This document shows, piece by piece, positions 24,318-33,082 of a stretch of 64,000 nucleotides of DNA. The notes beneath the pieces are model-generated. The model worked only from the letters and a program-made list of their open reading frames with translations. It was not told where the DNA came from and made no database searches. The stretch lies in the NCBI RefSeq assembly GCF_022809775.1, contig NZ_CP094380.1:3447501-3511500 (forward strand). Direction: 5' to 3'. The translations under genes were made by a program, and so were the position numbers. Positions within the stretch are counted from its first letter, which is position 1. Each line of letters starts with the position of its first letter. The stretch comes from Pseudodesulfovibrio tunisiensis (GTDB taxonomy: Bacteria; Desulfobacterota; Desulfovibrionia; Desulfovibrionales; Desulfovibrionaceae).

Positions 24318-25486
24318 TGTCTACCGAAGCCGTGTCCAATAAATCCGTCTTTACTCCGTTCAACGTGATCACCGGCGCCATCATCGCGATGGGCCTGATC
24401 CTGACGGTCATGAGGTTCTACAACGGTCTCGGCACCGTCACCAATCTCGACAACAACAATCCGTGGGGCATCTGGATCGGGTTCGACCTGCTGGTCGGCG
24501 TGGTTCTGGCCGCGGGCGGCTACACCACGTCGTCCGCCGTGCTCCTGTTCGGCATGAAGAAGCATCGCGCCGCGGTGCGCCCGGCCCTGCTGACCGCATT
24601 TCTGGGCTACTTCTTCGTGGTCGTGGCCCTGACCTACGACCTTGGCCGTCCATGGCGGCTGCCGTATCCCTTCGTGGTGCAGAGCGGCACCACCTCCATG
24701 CTCTTCGAGGTGGGCCTGTGCGTGGCCCTGTACCTGACGGTCCTGTTTCTGGAGTTCAGCCCGGCCGCGCTCGAGTGGCTCGGCTTCAAGCGGCTCCGCA
24801 ACTGGATCCACAAGGGCACCATCGCCCTGACCGTGTTCGGCGTGGTCCTGTCCACCCTGCATCAGTCCTCGCTGGGCGCGCTGTATCTCATCGCCCCGAG
24901 CAAGCTGCATCCCCTGTGGTACTCGACCTATCTGCCCACGTTCTTCTTCATCTCGTCCATTGCCGCTGGTCTGTCCATGGTCATGTTCGAGGGGTGGATT
25001 TCCCACAAGGCGTTCCATGATCACATGAGCGAGGAATACCTCGGCCAGCACGACGATCTGTACTACGGCTTTGCCAAGGGCGCGAGCTGGGTGCTGCTGG
25101 GCTACTTCTTCGCCAAGGTCATCGGCATTGCCGTGGATGACGAGTGGCATCTTCTGGCCACGGGCTGGGGCCAGTGGTTCCTGATCGAACTGCTGGGCTT
25201 CGTGCTCATGCCGTGCCTGCTCTACGCCATCGGTGCGCGCGAGAAGAACCTGAAGCTCATCAGGTGGACCGCGCTGCTGACCGTGGCGGGCATCATCCTG
25301 AACCGTCTGAACGTGTCGCTCATCGCCTTCAACTATCACCTGCCTGCCGACCAGCGGTACTTTCCGAGCTGGCAGGAATTCGGGATCACCATCTTCGTGT
25401 GCACCCTGATCGTGGTCACCTTCCGGTTCATCGTGACCAGAATGCCCATCTTCCACGATCATCCCGATTACAAGGACCACCACTAG
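24317..25486 (+). CDS. hmcC: HmcC, NrfD/PsrC-type integral membrane subunit
   Basis: A 389-residue polytopic protein with about ten membrane helices spread evenly from residue 12 to 380, typical of the NrfD/PsrC family that binds quinone or conducts electrons/protons next to a four-cluster Fe-S subunit. It sits between hmcB and the tiny hmcD, which fixes its identity within the Hmc complex. GVVLAAGGYTTSSAV and the DLGRPWRLPYP turn are family-like stretches. No cofactor-binding Cys or haem motif is visible. Confidence 0.9.
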   Translation: MSTEAVSNKSVFTPFNVITGAIIAMGLILTVMRFYNGLGTVTNLDNNNPWGIWIGFDLLVGVVLAAGGYTTSSAVLLFGMKKHRAAVRPALLTAFLGYFFVVVALTYDLGRPWRLPYPFVVQSGTTSMLFEVGLCVALYLTVLFLEFSPAALEWLGFKRLRNWIHKGTIALTVFGVVLSTLHQSSLGALYLIAPSKLHPLWYSTYLPTFFFISSIAAGLSMVMFEGWISHKAFHDHMSEEYLGQHDDLYYGFAKGASWVLLGYFFAKVIGIAVDDEWHLLATGWGQWFLIELLGFVLMPCLLYAIGAREKNLKLIRWTALLTVAGIILNRLNVSLIAFNYHLPADQRYFPSWQEFGITIFVCTLIVVTFRFIVTRMPIFHDHPDYKDHH

Positions 25487-25503
25487 GCCCTGAGGAGGAA
25501 ACA

Positions 25504-25635
25504 ATGGAACAGGCATTCTACACGCTTCAGGATTTCATGCTCTACACCAAGGGGTGGGCCTATGTGCTCATGGGCGTTTCCCTCGTGGTGTTCGTGGCCT
25601 ACTGGAAGTTCCTGTTCAGCAGGGACAAGGACTAA
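25504..25635 (+). CDS. hmcD: HmcD, 43-residue single-helix membrane subunit
   Basis: MEQAFYTLQDFMLYTKGWAY opens a protein with one membrane helix (VLMGVSLVVFVAYWKFLF) and a charged end. Its ribosome site GGAGG lies seven bases upstream. HmcD of Desulfovibrio is likewise very small and located between hmcC and hmcE; its role is probably structural. It would be missed by length cut-offs, but the spacing in the operon (17 and 31 bases to neighbours) supports it. Confidence 0.85.
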   Translation: MEQAFYTLQDFMLYTKGWAYVLMGVSLVVFVAYWKFLFSRDKD

Positions 25636-25666
25636 CCGGCGCACTGCCCGGTAAGGAGATACCGAG

Positions 25667-26344
25667 ATGTACGAACTGTTGACTGGTCCGATGCTCTGGC
25701 TGGCGTTCACGGTGAGCGTGGTCGGCCTTGCGCTTCGAATCGTTATGTATATCAGAGGGCTGGACTGGAAACTCGACCGCGTGGCCTACCGTCCCCACAT
25801 GGGAGCGGGGCTCAAGGGCGCGTTCCGCTCCATTCTCGCCTTCATCGTGCCGTTCGCCAACCGCAGCTGGCGCACCAAGCCCGGGTTCACGATCATGTTC
25901 TTCGCGTTCCATATCGGGCTGCTGGGTGTGCCGCTCTTTCTGGAAGGCCATGCCGTGATCCTCAAGGAGCGCTTCGGCATTGGCTGGCCCGCCATGTCCA
26001 TGGCCGCGGCCGACCTGCTGACCATCGTGACGCTGGTGGCCGCCGGGTTCATGTGTCTGCGCCGTCTGGTGCTGCCCGAGGTCAGGATCGTGACCGACAT
26101 CAGGGACTGGGCCGTGATGATCATTTCCATTGCCCCGTTCGTCACCGGGTATGTCGCGGTGCACCAGTACGGCGATTACGGCTTCTGGCTGAATGCCCAC
26201 ATCATCACCGGCCTGATCTGGATCGCGGCGCTGCCGTTCACCAAGCTGTTTCACGTGGTCGGGTTCTTCCTGTCCCGCGCCCAGCTCGGCATGGACTTCG
26301 GCATCAAGCGCGGCGGCATGAACTACGAAGGCTTCCACTGGTAG
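25667..26344 (+). CDS. hmcE: HmcE, membrane cytochrome-like subunit
   Basis: 225 residues with five or six membrane helices (about 5-25, 60-80 weak, 82-105, 118-140, 150-175, 180-200). It belongs to the HmcE/TmcC/DsrM group, distantly like the NarI gamma subunit that carries haem b. Conserved His residues occur within helices (for example in FHIGLLG, VAVHQYG and AHIITGL) and could ligate haem. It pairs with HmcF, the cytoplasmic HdrD-like subunit encoded next. It is clearly homologous to the TmcC protein at 33083: both contain the PFVTG...HQ stretch. Confidence 0.88.
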   Translation: MYELLTGPMLWLAFTVSVVGLALRIVMYIRGLDWKLDRVAYRPHMGAGLKGAFRSILAFIVPFANRSWRTKPGFTIMFFAFHIGLLGVPLFLEGHAVILKERFGIGWPAMSMAAADLLTIVTLVAAGFMCLRRLVLPEVRIVTDIRDWAVMIISIAPFVTGYVAVHQYGDYGFWLNAHIITGLIWIAALPFTKLFHVVGFFLSRAQLGMDFGIKRGGMNYEGFHW

Positions 26345-26375
26345 GAAGGGTCGGATTTAATCAAGGAGTGGCATC

Positions 26376-27767
26376 ATGCCTGAAGGAAAGCTTTGCAATA
26401 GAAAACCGATCAATACCGAGGAGTACCTGCAGGAGGTCCTCTCCGACACCGGCGGCAAGCAGTATTACGCCGAGATGGAGGAACTGGACGTTGACGTGCC
26501 CAAGCTGCAGGCTGCCCTGAAGAATACCCTCAAGTCCAGAACGAAGACATGGCTGGACATGTGCGCCCACTGCGGGCTCTGCGCCGACGCGTGCTTTCTG
26601 TACGAAGTCAACGGCAAGGACCCCAGGCAGGTGCCCGCGTACAAGATACAGTCCACGCTGGGCGAGATCGTGAAGCGCAATGGCGAGGTGGACAACGAGT
26701 TCATGCGTCATTGCATGGATGTGGCCTGGTCCCAGTGCACCTGCTGCAACCGCTGCGGCCACTACTGCCCGCACGGCATCGACATGGGCGTCATGTTCAG
26801 CTACCTGCGCGGCCTGCTCTTTTCGCAGGGATTCGTGCCGTGGGAGCTGAAGATCGGCTCCGGCATGCATCGCGTGTACAAGGCCCAGATGAACGTCACC
26901 ACCGAAGACTGGGTCGAGACCTGCGAATGGATGGCGGACGAGTACAGCGACGACTGGCCCGGGCTGGAAATCCCGGTGGACAAGGTCGGCGCTGACATCA
27001 TGTACACCTGCAATGCGCGCGAGCCCAAGCATTATCCCGAGGACATTGCGGAAGCCGCGATCCTGTTCCATCTGGCGGGCGAGAACTGGACCGTTCCCAG
27101 CGAGGGCTGGGAGCAGACCAGCCTGACCATGTTTGCCGGTGACTGGGAAGGCTGCACCATGCAGGTCAACAACGTGTACGCGGCCATCGAGCGCCTCAAG
27201 CCCAAGCGGGTTTTCGGCACCGAATGCGGCCATGCGCACCGCGCCTCCGCCATTGAAGGCCCCTACTGGGCGGGCCGTCCCGACGGCCAGCCGCCTGCGC
27301 CGTTTCGCCATTACGTGGAATGGGTGGCCGAGGCCCTGCGCGAAGGCAAGATCAAGATCGATCCGGCCAAACGCATCAAGCGGCCCGTCACGCTGCAGGA
27401 TTCCTGCAACTACGTGCGCAACTGGGGCCTTGGCTCCATTACCCGCGAGATCATCAGCTATCTGGTGGAACCGGGATACTTCATCGACATGGCACCCAAC
27501 CGTGAGCACAATTACTGCTGCGGCGGCGGTGGCGGATTCAACGGCGTGGGCAAGTACCGCCCGCAGCGCAACGTGGCCCTGCGCAAGAAGCGCGACCAGA
27601 TTCTGGCCACGGGCGCGGAACTGGTCATTGCCCCGTGCCACAACTGCTGGGACGCCATCCGCGACCTCGAGGAAGAGTACCACATCGGCATCGAGTGGAG
27701 TTTCCTCAAGCCACTGCTGATCGAGATGGCCATTGTGCCCGACCACCTCAAGCCAAGGGACGAATAG
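26376..27767 (+). CDS. hmcF: HmcF, HdrD-like cytoplasmic iron-sulfur protein with CCG domains
   Basis: 463 residues without signal peptide. Two [4Fe-4S] motifs occur at the start, [11 protein letters not shown] (about 63-73) and [12 protein letters not shown] (near 125), then a CCG-type domain with [21 protein letters not shown] and CHNCWD. CCG domains in HdrB/HdrD bind non-cubane [4Fe-4S] clusters that cleave disulfides. HmcF is thus the cytoplasmic electron exit or entry point of the Hmc complex. The homologous protein TmcB is encoded at 33767. It ends the hmc structural genes, with 64 bases to the next gene. Confidence 0.92.
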   Translation: MPEGKLCNRKPINTEEYLQEVLSDTGGKQYYAEMEELDVDVPKLQAALKNTLKSRTKTWLDMCAHCGLCADACFLYEVNGKDPRQVPAYKIQSTLGEIVKRNGEVDNEFMRHCMDVAWSQCTCCNRCGHYCPHGIDMGVMFSYLRGLLFSQGFVPWELKIGSGMHRVYKAQMNVTTEDWVETCEWMADEYSDDWPGLEIPVDKVGADIMYTCNAREPKHYPEDIAEAAILFHLAGENWTVPSEGWEQTSLTMFAGDWEGCTMQVNNVYAAIERLKPKRVFGTECGHAHRASAIEGPYWAGRPDGQPPAPFRHYVEWVAEALREGKIKIDPAKRIKRPVTLQDSCNYVRNWGLGSITREIISYLVEPGYFIDMAPNREHNYCCGGGGGFNGVGKYRPQRNVALRKKRDQILATGAELVIAPCHNCWDAIRDLEEEYHIGIEWSFLKPLLIEMAIVPDHLKPRDE

Positions 27768-27831
27768 GGCGCAAGCCCCTGTCCCGCGGCCGAGGACGGT
27801 TGATTTGCTTCACGAACAGACGAGGTGACCT

Positions 27832-28737
27832 ATGTTTAAGAAAATCCTGTTTGCGACCACGATTTCGCCTTCCAGCGATGCAGCGGCGCGCGTGGCCTTC
27901 GATCTGGCCGAGCGCTACGAGTCCGAGCTGTGGGCATTGCATATCGTGGGCGTGCCCACCCGGGCCTTCAGCCATCTCATCACCGATTCCAAGACCGGCG
28001 AGGAAGTGACCCTTGACGAGGACTACGTGAGTTGCGTCAGGGACGAGATGAAGGAGTACTACGCGAACCAGCTCAAGTCCTGCCCGGACTGCGTGCTGGA
28101 CGCGGCCTCCGGGGTTCCCTACCGGGAAATCCTGCGCAAGGCCCGCGAGGAAGACGTTGACCTGATCGTGATGGGCGGCGCCGTGACCGAGGACGACAAG
28201 GGCGCTTTCCGGCACAAGATCTATGCAGGCAGCACCCTGCACGCAGTGGCCAAACGCGCCCAGTGCCCGGTGCTGGTGGTTGGCCGTCCGGCTGCGTCCT
28301 TCTGGGGCGGATTCTCCAGGATCGTATTCGCCACGGACTTTTCCAAGGCCAGCGAACACGCCTTTCAGTTCGCGCGCACGGCTGCGGAAAGGTATGACGC
28401 CGAACTCAGCGTGTTCAGCGTCATGGACCTTTCCGGCATCCACGCCGGACACAATCTGTCCCAGGACCGGATCGAGGACGAACTCATGGAGATTCGTCGC
28501 AAGATGCGTCGGGACTATTCCGCGCAGCTCAAGGGCGTGGAGTGCGATTTCGAGGCATGGGAAGGCATTCCCTACGTGGAAATCGTCAAGTACGCCCGCG
28601 AACGTGGCGCCGATCTCGTGGTCATGGCCCTGCAGGCCACCGAAGACGAGGCCGGTGTCATCGGGTCAACGCTGGAGCAGGTGGTCATGCGTGCCAACTG
28701 CCCGGTGATCTGCGTCAATCGCGCCGCCAAGGCGTAA
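27832..28737 (+). CDS. Tandem universal stress protein
   Basis: 301 residues made of two UspA domains (1-150 and 155-300). The N-terminal half begins MFKKILFATTISPSSDAAA and ends with STLHAVAKRAQCPVLVV; the second starts SRIVFATDFSKAS and ends STLEQVVMRANCPVICV. The G-x(2)-G-x(9)-GS ATP loop is present only partly (MGGAVTEDD... and no clear G), so nucleotide binding is uncertain. Its place between hmcF and rrf1, in the same direction, suggests co-expression with the redox complex. A similar Usp is not part of the classical D. vulgaris hmc operon as I know it. Confidence 0.88.
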   Translation: MFKKILFATTISPSSDAAARVAFDLAERYESELWALHIVGVPTRAFSHLITDSKTGEEVTLDEDYVSCVRDEMKEYYANQLKSCPDCVLDAASGVPYREILRKAREEDVDLIVMGGAVTEDDKGAFRHKIYAGSTLHAVAKRAQCPVLVVGRPAASFWGGFSRIVFATDFSKASEHAFQFARTAAERYDAELSVFSVMDLSGIHAGHNLSQDRIEDELMEIRRKMRRDYSAQLKGVECDFEAWEGIPYVEIVKYARERGADLVVMALQATEDEAGVIGSTLEQVVMRANCPVICVNRAAKA

Positions 28738-28837
28738 CGGACAAGGGAACATGTCCGCGCGCCCGGCAATGGCCATGTCGGGCCGAGAGGAAGGCCGGAC
28801 GCGCGGATTCCGGAAATACAACCATTAGGGGGCAATC

Positions 28838-29194
28838 ATGGCAAAGAAGATCATGATCGTTGATGACGATCCCAACATCGTCTCGTATCTGACCGATCTG
28901 TTCACCGACAACGGCTACCGGACCTGCACGGCCGCGGACGGCACCGATGCCCTGACCGTGGTTCAGGAAGAGCAGCCCGACCTCATCACCCTTGACCTGG
29001 AAATGCCCAGGGAATGGGGGCCCCGCTTCTATCGGAAACTGACCCAGAACGACGAGTTCAAGAAGATTCCCGTCATCGTCATCAGCGGTCTGGAAGGCAA
29101 CAAGTACGCCATTCAGAAGGCTGTCGCCAGCCTGACCAAGCCGTTTGACCGTGACGAGCTTCTTTCCATCGTCAAGGACGTTCTCGGCGAATAG
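28838..29194 (+). CDS. rrf1: Rrf1, single-domain response regulator
   Basis: 118 residues forming only a receiver domain: MIVDDDPN (acidic pocket), DLITLDLEMP (phosphorylated Asp in LDLEM), SGL and a KPF Lys turn. There is no output domain. In D. vulgaris rrf1 lies directly downstream of hmcF and encodes a regulator of this kind, which supports the name. GGGGG precedes the start. The next gene encodes a kinase with its own receiver domain, so this protein could be its partner or act as a phosphate sink. Confidence 0.85.
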   Translation: MAKKIMIVDDDPNIVSYLTDLFTDNGYRTCTAADGTDALTVVQEEQPDLITLDLEMPREWGPRFYRKLTQNDEFKKIPVIVISGLEGNKYAIQKAVASLTKPFDRDELLSIVKDVLGE

Positions 29195-29220
29195 CTCCGG
29201 CTGTCGCCATGCTGTGATTT

Positions 29221-29264
29221 CCGGCCCGGAACCGCGCTGTTCCGTGGCGTCTGTTCCGGGCCGG
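29221..29264 (+). other. Perfect 12-bp hairpin between rrf1 and the kinase gene
   Basis: CCGGCCCGGAAC (29221-29232) and GTTCCGGGCCGG (29253-29264) enclose a 20-base loop. No T-run follows. It lies 26 bases after the rrf1 stop and 20 before the next start. It may protect the upstream mRNA, or reduce read-through, or be part of a REP-like element. Confidence 0.65.
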
Positions 29265-29284
29265 CAAAATTTCCATAGAGTGCC

Positions 29285-30832
29285 ATGCTGCTGCTGAACC
29301 ACAAATATCTGGGATACTCCGTGCTTCTGGCCGATGCCGAGGAAGGCGTGCTCCTCGCGTTCGAGGGGCATCTTGCTGCGGCAGGCTATACCGTGCTCAA
29401 GGCTTCGTCCGACAGGGAGGCACTGGCCCTGTTTCAGGAGGAAAGGCCGTCCATCGTCGTGCTGGACCTGAACATCGGGGACATGAACGGCGCGGACCTG
29501 CTCCGGCAGATGAAGCGCGACCGGCCAGATACGCAGGTCATCGTGCTGGCGGATTACGAGGAAATCGAACTTGCCGTGGAATGTCTGGATTGCGGCGCGT
29601 CCGACTACATCATCAAGCCCGTGGTCCGCACTGCTCTGGACGTGTGCCTCGACCGGGCGCACGAGCGCATCGCCATTCGCCAGAATATCCGCAAGTACAG
29701 CGAGAATCTGGAACTGATGCACACCACGCAGCTCACCCTGCAACAGCTTTTCGACGAAGTGCCGTGCTACATTTCCGTGCAGAGTCCGGACAAGCGGATC
29801 CTCCGCGCCAATCGGCGTTTCAAGGAGGATTTCGGGGATTACATCGGCGGGTATTGCTACCAGATATACAAGCATCGGACCGCGCCATGCCCGAACTGTC
29901 CTGTGGAAGCCACCTTTCGCACCGGAAAATCCTACCAGACCGAGGAAATCGTCACCACGTGGAACGGCACGCGATACAACGTGCTTACGTGGACCGCGCC
30001 CATCCGCGACGCGTCCGGCGACATCAAGCAGGTGCTGGAAATCGCCACGGACATCACCCAGATTCGCGAATTGCAGGATCATCTCACCAATCTCGGTCTG
30101 ATGATCGGCTCCGTGTCCCATGGCGTGAAGGGCATGCTCACCGCACTGGACGGGGGCATGTACAAGCTGGAAAACGGGGTGCGGCGCGGAGACAACGCCA
30201 GGATCGAGGAAGGAACGAATTTGATCAAGGAAATGGTCAACCGCATCCGCAACACCGTGCTCGACATCCTGTACTACGCCAAGGAGCGCGAACTGAACTG
30301 GGAATCCGTGAATGTGGTGGATTTTGCCCATGAAGTGGCCAACACCGTGGAGCCCAAGGCCAAGAATTCCGGCATCACCCTGATTCGCGAGATCGACGAG
30401 GCTCTTGGCGATTTCGAGATCGATCCGTCCGTGGTGTCGTCCGCGCTGGTCAACATCCTCGAGAACGCCGTGGATGCGTGTGCCGGGGATGACACCAAGG
30501 AAGAGCACTGGATCACCTACTCCGTGATGCGCAGGAACGGGGATATCGTGTTCCGCGTCTGCGACAACGGCATGGGCATGGACCGGGCCACGCGTGAAAA
30601 GATGTTCTCCCTGTTCTTTTCCTCCAAGGGCAGCAAGGGAACCGGACTCGGCCTGTACATCGCCAACGAGGTCATCGACCAGCACGGCGGCAACATCAAG
30701 GTCGAGTCCCGGGAAGGCGAGGGTACCTGCTTCATCATCACGCTGCCCAAGTCGTGCCCATGGAAGCCGGGCGAGGGCAAACCCGTGAGCAATGTGCGGC
30801 TGCTGGAAAATCCGATTCCCGCCGACAAGTAG
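29285..30832 (+). CDS. Cytoplasmic hybrid histidine kinase (receiver-PAS-HisKA-HATPase)
   Basis: 515 residues with an unusual order: an N-terminal receiver domain (Asp in VVLDLNIG near 60, KPV turn at 115), a PAS domain (155-270) holding the Cys pair motif CPNCPVEATF, then a kinase core with VSHGVKGML (His), NILENAVDAC, DNGMGM and GTGLGLYIANEVIDQHGG. No membrane helix is present, so it senses a cytoplasmic signal, possibly redox through the PAS Cys residues (inference). It sits between rrf1 and rrf2, suggesting that hmc/tmc control involves phosphorelay in addition to Rrf2. Confidence 0.88.
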   Translation: MLLLNHKYLGYSVLLADAEEGVLLAFEGHLAAAGYTVLKASSDREALALFQEERPSIVVLDLNIGDMNGADLLRQMKRDRPDTQVIVLADYEEIELAVECLDCGASDYIIKPVVRTALDVCLDRAHERIAIRQNIRKYSENLELMHTTQLTLQQLFDEVPCYISVQSPDKRILRANRRFKEDFGDYIGGYCYQIYKHRTAPCPNCPVEATFRTGKSYQTEEIVTTWNGTRYNVLTWTAPIRDASGDIKQVLEIATDITQIRELQDHLTNLGLMIGSVSHGVKGMLTALDGGMYKLENGVRRGDNARIEEGTNLIKEMVNRIRNTVLDILYYAKERELNWESVNVVDFAHEVANTVEPKAKNSGITLIREIDEALGDFEIDPSVVSSALVNILENAVDACAGDDTKEEHWITYSVMRRNGDIVFRVCDNGMGMDRATREKMFSLFFSSKGSKGTGLGLYIANEVIDQHGGNIKVESREGEGTCFIITLPKSCPWKPGEGKPVSNVRLLENPIPADK

Positions 30833-30868
30833 CCTCTGCGATTTCTGCCTGGGAACAGTGAAGGGGTC

Positions 30869-31273
30869 ATGCGGATAACCACCAGAAGCCGGTATGCCAC
30901 GCGCATGGTGATCGACATCGCCCTGCACTGCGATGAGGGGCCCGTGCAGATCGGCGACATTGCCCGGCGTCAGAACATTTCCGTCAAGTATCTGGAAAAG
31001 CTGATTCGGGAACTGCGCAAGGCCGGGCTCATCAGGAGCAGGCGCGGTCCTCAGGGCGGCCACATGCTGGCCCGGCCCGCTTCGGAAATCACGGTGGGCG
31101 ACATTGTCAGGGTACTGGAGTGTCCCCCGGATTCCGACGGATGCGATTGCGCGGAAAAGGTCTGTGGCACCTGCTCCCGCGCCGGAGAGTGCATTACTCG
31201 GGGCATATGGATCGAAACCGCGCGGGGCATGTATGAAAAACTCGATTCCTACGTGATCGGGAATCTGGTCTGA
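30869..31273 (+). CDS. rrf2: Rrf2-family transcription regulator
   Basis: 134 residues: an N-terminal winged helix (TRSRYATRMVIDIALH, ISVKYLEKLIRELRKAGLI, RGPQGGHML) typical of Rrf2/IscR/NsrR, and a C-terminal Cys cluster with CPPDSDGCDCAEKVCGTC and C in RAGEC, more than the three Cys that bind an Fe-S cluster in IscR. It is the namesake of the family: rrf2 lies behind hmc in D. vulgaris and represses it. Its last genes position and the following terminator mark the end of the hmc-rrf unit. Candidate operators are at 21252, 21277 and 31476. Confidence 0.92.
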   Translation: MRITTRSRYATRMVIDIALHCDEGPVQIGDIARRQNISVKYLEKLIRELRKAGLIRSRRGPQGGHMLARPASEITVGDIVRVLECPPDSDGCDCAEKVCGTCSRAGECITRGIWIETARGMYEKLDSYVIGNLV

Positions 31274-31345
31274 TTTTCGGCGAATCCCGAGCATGTTGGT
31301 CCTGCGATAATTCTACTTCGGGAGACAAGAAAATCTTCCTGATGG

Positions 31346-31384
31346 CGCGAAGCCTCCGGATGTCCGGAGCTTCGCGTCTTTTTT
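31346..31384 (+). terminator. Intrinsic terminator after rrf2
   Basis: CGCGAAGCCTCCGGA and TCCGGAGCTTCGCG form a stem of about 14 bp with one unpaired base and a two-to-three-base loop, followed by TCTTTTTT. It closes the hmc-usp-rrf transcription unit. Confidence 0.9.
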
Positions 31385-31475
31385 GTGTTCATGAAAAGAC
31401 ATATCCATCTGAATTGTTTATCTTTATGTTTGTTCTTTTCCGTACGAAACGCGTGAATGCCGGACGAGTGATTTT

Positions 31476-31490
31476 ATACCTATGTAGTAT
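31476..31490. promoter_or_regulatory. Inverted repeat ATACC-N5-AGTAT upstream of tmc, candidate Rrf2 operator
   Basis: ATACCTATGTAGTAT has arms that pair at four of five positions and is again preceded by T, giving TATACC as in the hmc control region. It lies between the rrf2 terminator and a second terminator, 326 bases before tmcD. Confidence 0.55.
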
Positions 31491-31617
31491 GCAAATAGAA
31501 AAGGCAGCACTTTTGCCATGTTGGATGCAATATGTGGTCTTGATAGTGGACCTCGGTAGTCAGAAATAGGTAAAAAGGTTGGCGGACACTGCATTGCAGG
31601 GCAGTGTCCGCCTTTTT
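31491..31617 (+). ncRNA. Possible short transcript or attenuated leader upstream of tmcD
   Basis: The stretch from the candidate operator/promoter at 31476 to a strong terminator (31581-31617) is about 125 bases and has no credible gene. Such an operator-to-terminator unit fits a small RNA or an attenuated leader of the tmc operon. The -10/-35 assignment is weak and no conserved RNA family is recognised. Confidence 0.35.
31581..31617 (+). terminator. Strong intrinsic terminator upstream of tmcD
   Basis: GGCGGACACTGC (31581-31592) and GCAGTGTCCGCC (31601-31612) form a perfect 12-bp stem with an 8-base loop, then five T. It is 200 bases upstream of tmcD and well beyond the rrf2 terminator, so it belongs to a separate transcript. 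Confidence 0.9.
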
Positions 31618-31815
31618 CGACAATATATACTGGCGAGGTAGAGTTTGATTCCGAAAATCAAAATTTCTTTGCATAAACTTTAAAATGGTGTATCCAATCG
31701 ATAAAGTTCCTAATCGGAGTGTTTTGGTATGCAATATATAACCGCAAACCAAGGCGCATTGCCAAAGGAAATGCATGCAGGTCGGTTACCGAGGTGACCG
31801 GATAGGAGGAGGCCT

Positions 31816-33069
31816 ATGCACGATACCAGTGGTTGGAATTGGCAGCCCGGAAAACAGGACGTATTCAATACGGCCAAATGTTCCGAGGGTGTCCAGTGGA
31901 TTGAAGAATGGCACGCGAGCCCGGATGGCGAGAAATGTGTCTGTGTCGTCAACAAGGGCGACTACGAATTCGGGTTTTGCACCAATGGCGAAATCGGGGA
32001 GGAATCTTTCGAAAAGATCATCTGCCCCGAGTATACGCCCGACGGAAAGCTGGTCGCCTGCGTGTCCGCGGACATGGAGTGGACCGTTGCCGTTGATGGT
32101 GAAGCCTGGGGCGAGACCTACGGATTCGTCTGGGGAATTCTCTCGGCGGGCGGAAACGTGGCTGCCGCCGTGCAGCAGGACATGCGGTACGGCATGTCCG
32201 TGAACGGGCAGGCGTGGGATCCCCTGTTCGACAACGCCAACAATTTCAGCATGAGCGCGGACGGTGCCCACTGTGCCGCAGTGGTGCAGACCAGGCCTTT
32301 GGCTCAGGCCGACATTCATACGTTTCAGGCTGGCATTTTCAGCGTTGCCATTGACGGCAAGGCCTGGGACGGCGGCTACGTGAACTGCTGGACCCCGGTT
32401 TTCAGCGCCGACGGTTCCAATGTGGCCTGCCAGGTGCGCCGCAATCTCTACGATTACACCATCGTGGTGGACGGCAAGCCCTGGGGACAGAATTTCCAGT
32501 GCGTGTGGGAGCCCGCCTTCAACCCGTCCACCGGCGCCTGCGTGGCCCCGGTTCGCGTTGCAGGACAGTGGGGCATGGCCCAGGACGGCAATATCCTCTG
32601 GGACCCGCGTTACGCCCAGCTCTGGCATGAGCAGTTCAGCGCGGACGGCGCGAATCTCTACGCCGTGGCTGCCGTCGGATTCGGCAAGTTCACGGTGGTC
32701 AAGAACAACGGCGCATGGAACGCCACGTTCCCGGTCGTCTACGATCTGACCGTCAGCCCGGACGGCAATCACGCCGGTGCCATCTGCAAGACCGAGGATG
32801 GCCGCTACACCCACATGGTGGACGGCAATGTCTGGGGCGGCGCCTATGACATGGTCTGGCCCGTGGTCTTCAGCGCGGACGGGACCAAGGCTGCCGCGCG
32901 TGTGGAAAGGAACGGCCGTCAGACCATCGCGATCAACGGCAAGCCGTATTCCGAGGATTTCGACCAGGCGTTTGCTCCGGTCTTCAGCGCGGACGGTTCC
33001 AAGGTGCTGATCAAGGGCATCTCCGGTGGCGTCTACTACCGCATCGTGGCCGAAACGGCTTCCATTTAG
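31816..33069 (+). CDS. tmcD: TmcD, Trp-rich repeat (beta-propeller-like) subunit of the Tmc complex
   Basis: 417 residues built of about eight repeats of 45-50 residues. Each contains an (I/V)DGxxW turn such as VDGEAWG, VNGQAWD, IDGKAWD, VDGKPWG, VDGNVWG and INGKPYS, followed by FSADGS-type strands. This resembles WD40/PD40-like propellers. No signal peptide or membrane segment is visible, so it is probably cytoplasmic. TmcD in Desulfovibrio is described as a tryptophan-rich protein of this size associated with the TmcABC membrane complex. GGAGGAGG lies before the start. Its exact role is unknown. Confidence 0.82.
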   Translation: MHDTSGWNWQPGKQDVFNTAKCSEGVQWIEEWHASPDGEKCVCVVNKGDYEFGFCTNGEIGEESFEKIICPEYTPDGKLVACVSADMEWTVAVDGEAWGETYGFVWGILSAGGNVAAAVQQDMRYGMSVNGQAWDPLFDNANNFSMSADGAHCAAVVQTRPLAQADIHTFQAGIFSVAIDGKAWDGGYVNCWTPVFSADGSNVACQVRRNLYDYTIVVDGKPWGQNFQCVWEPAFNPSTGACVAPVRVAGQWGMAQDGNILWDPRYAQLWHEQFSADGANLYAVAAVGFGKFTVVKNNGAWNATFPVVYDLTVSPDGNHAGAICKTEDGRYTHMVDGNVWGGAYDMVWPVVFSADGTKAAARVERNGRQTIAINGKPYSEDFDQAFAPVFSADGSKVLIKGISGGVYYRIVAETASI

Positions 33070-33082
33070 GCAGGGGGGCAAC

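Noticed and set aside
28755-28807. Distant inverted repeat CCGCGCG...CGCGCGG between usp and rrf1
   Set aside because: Seven-base arms nearly 40 bases apart in GC-rich DNA are expected by chance; no T-run.
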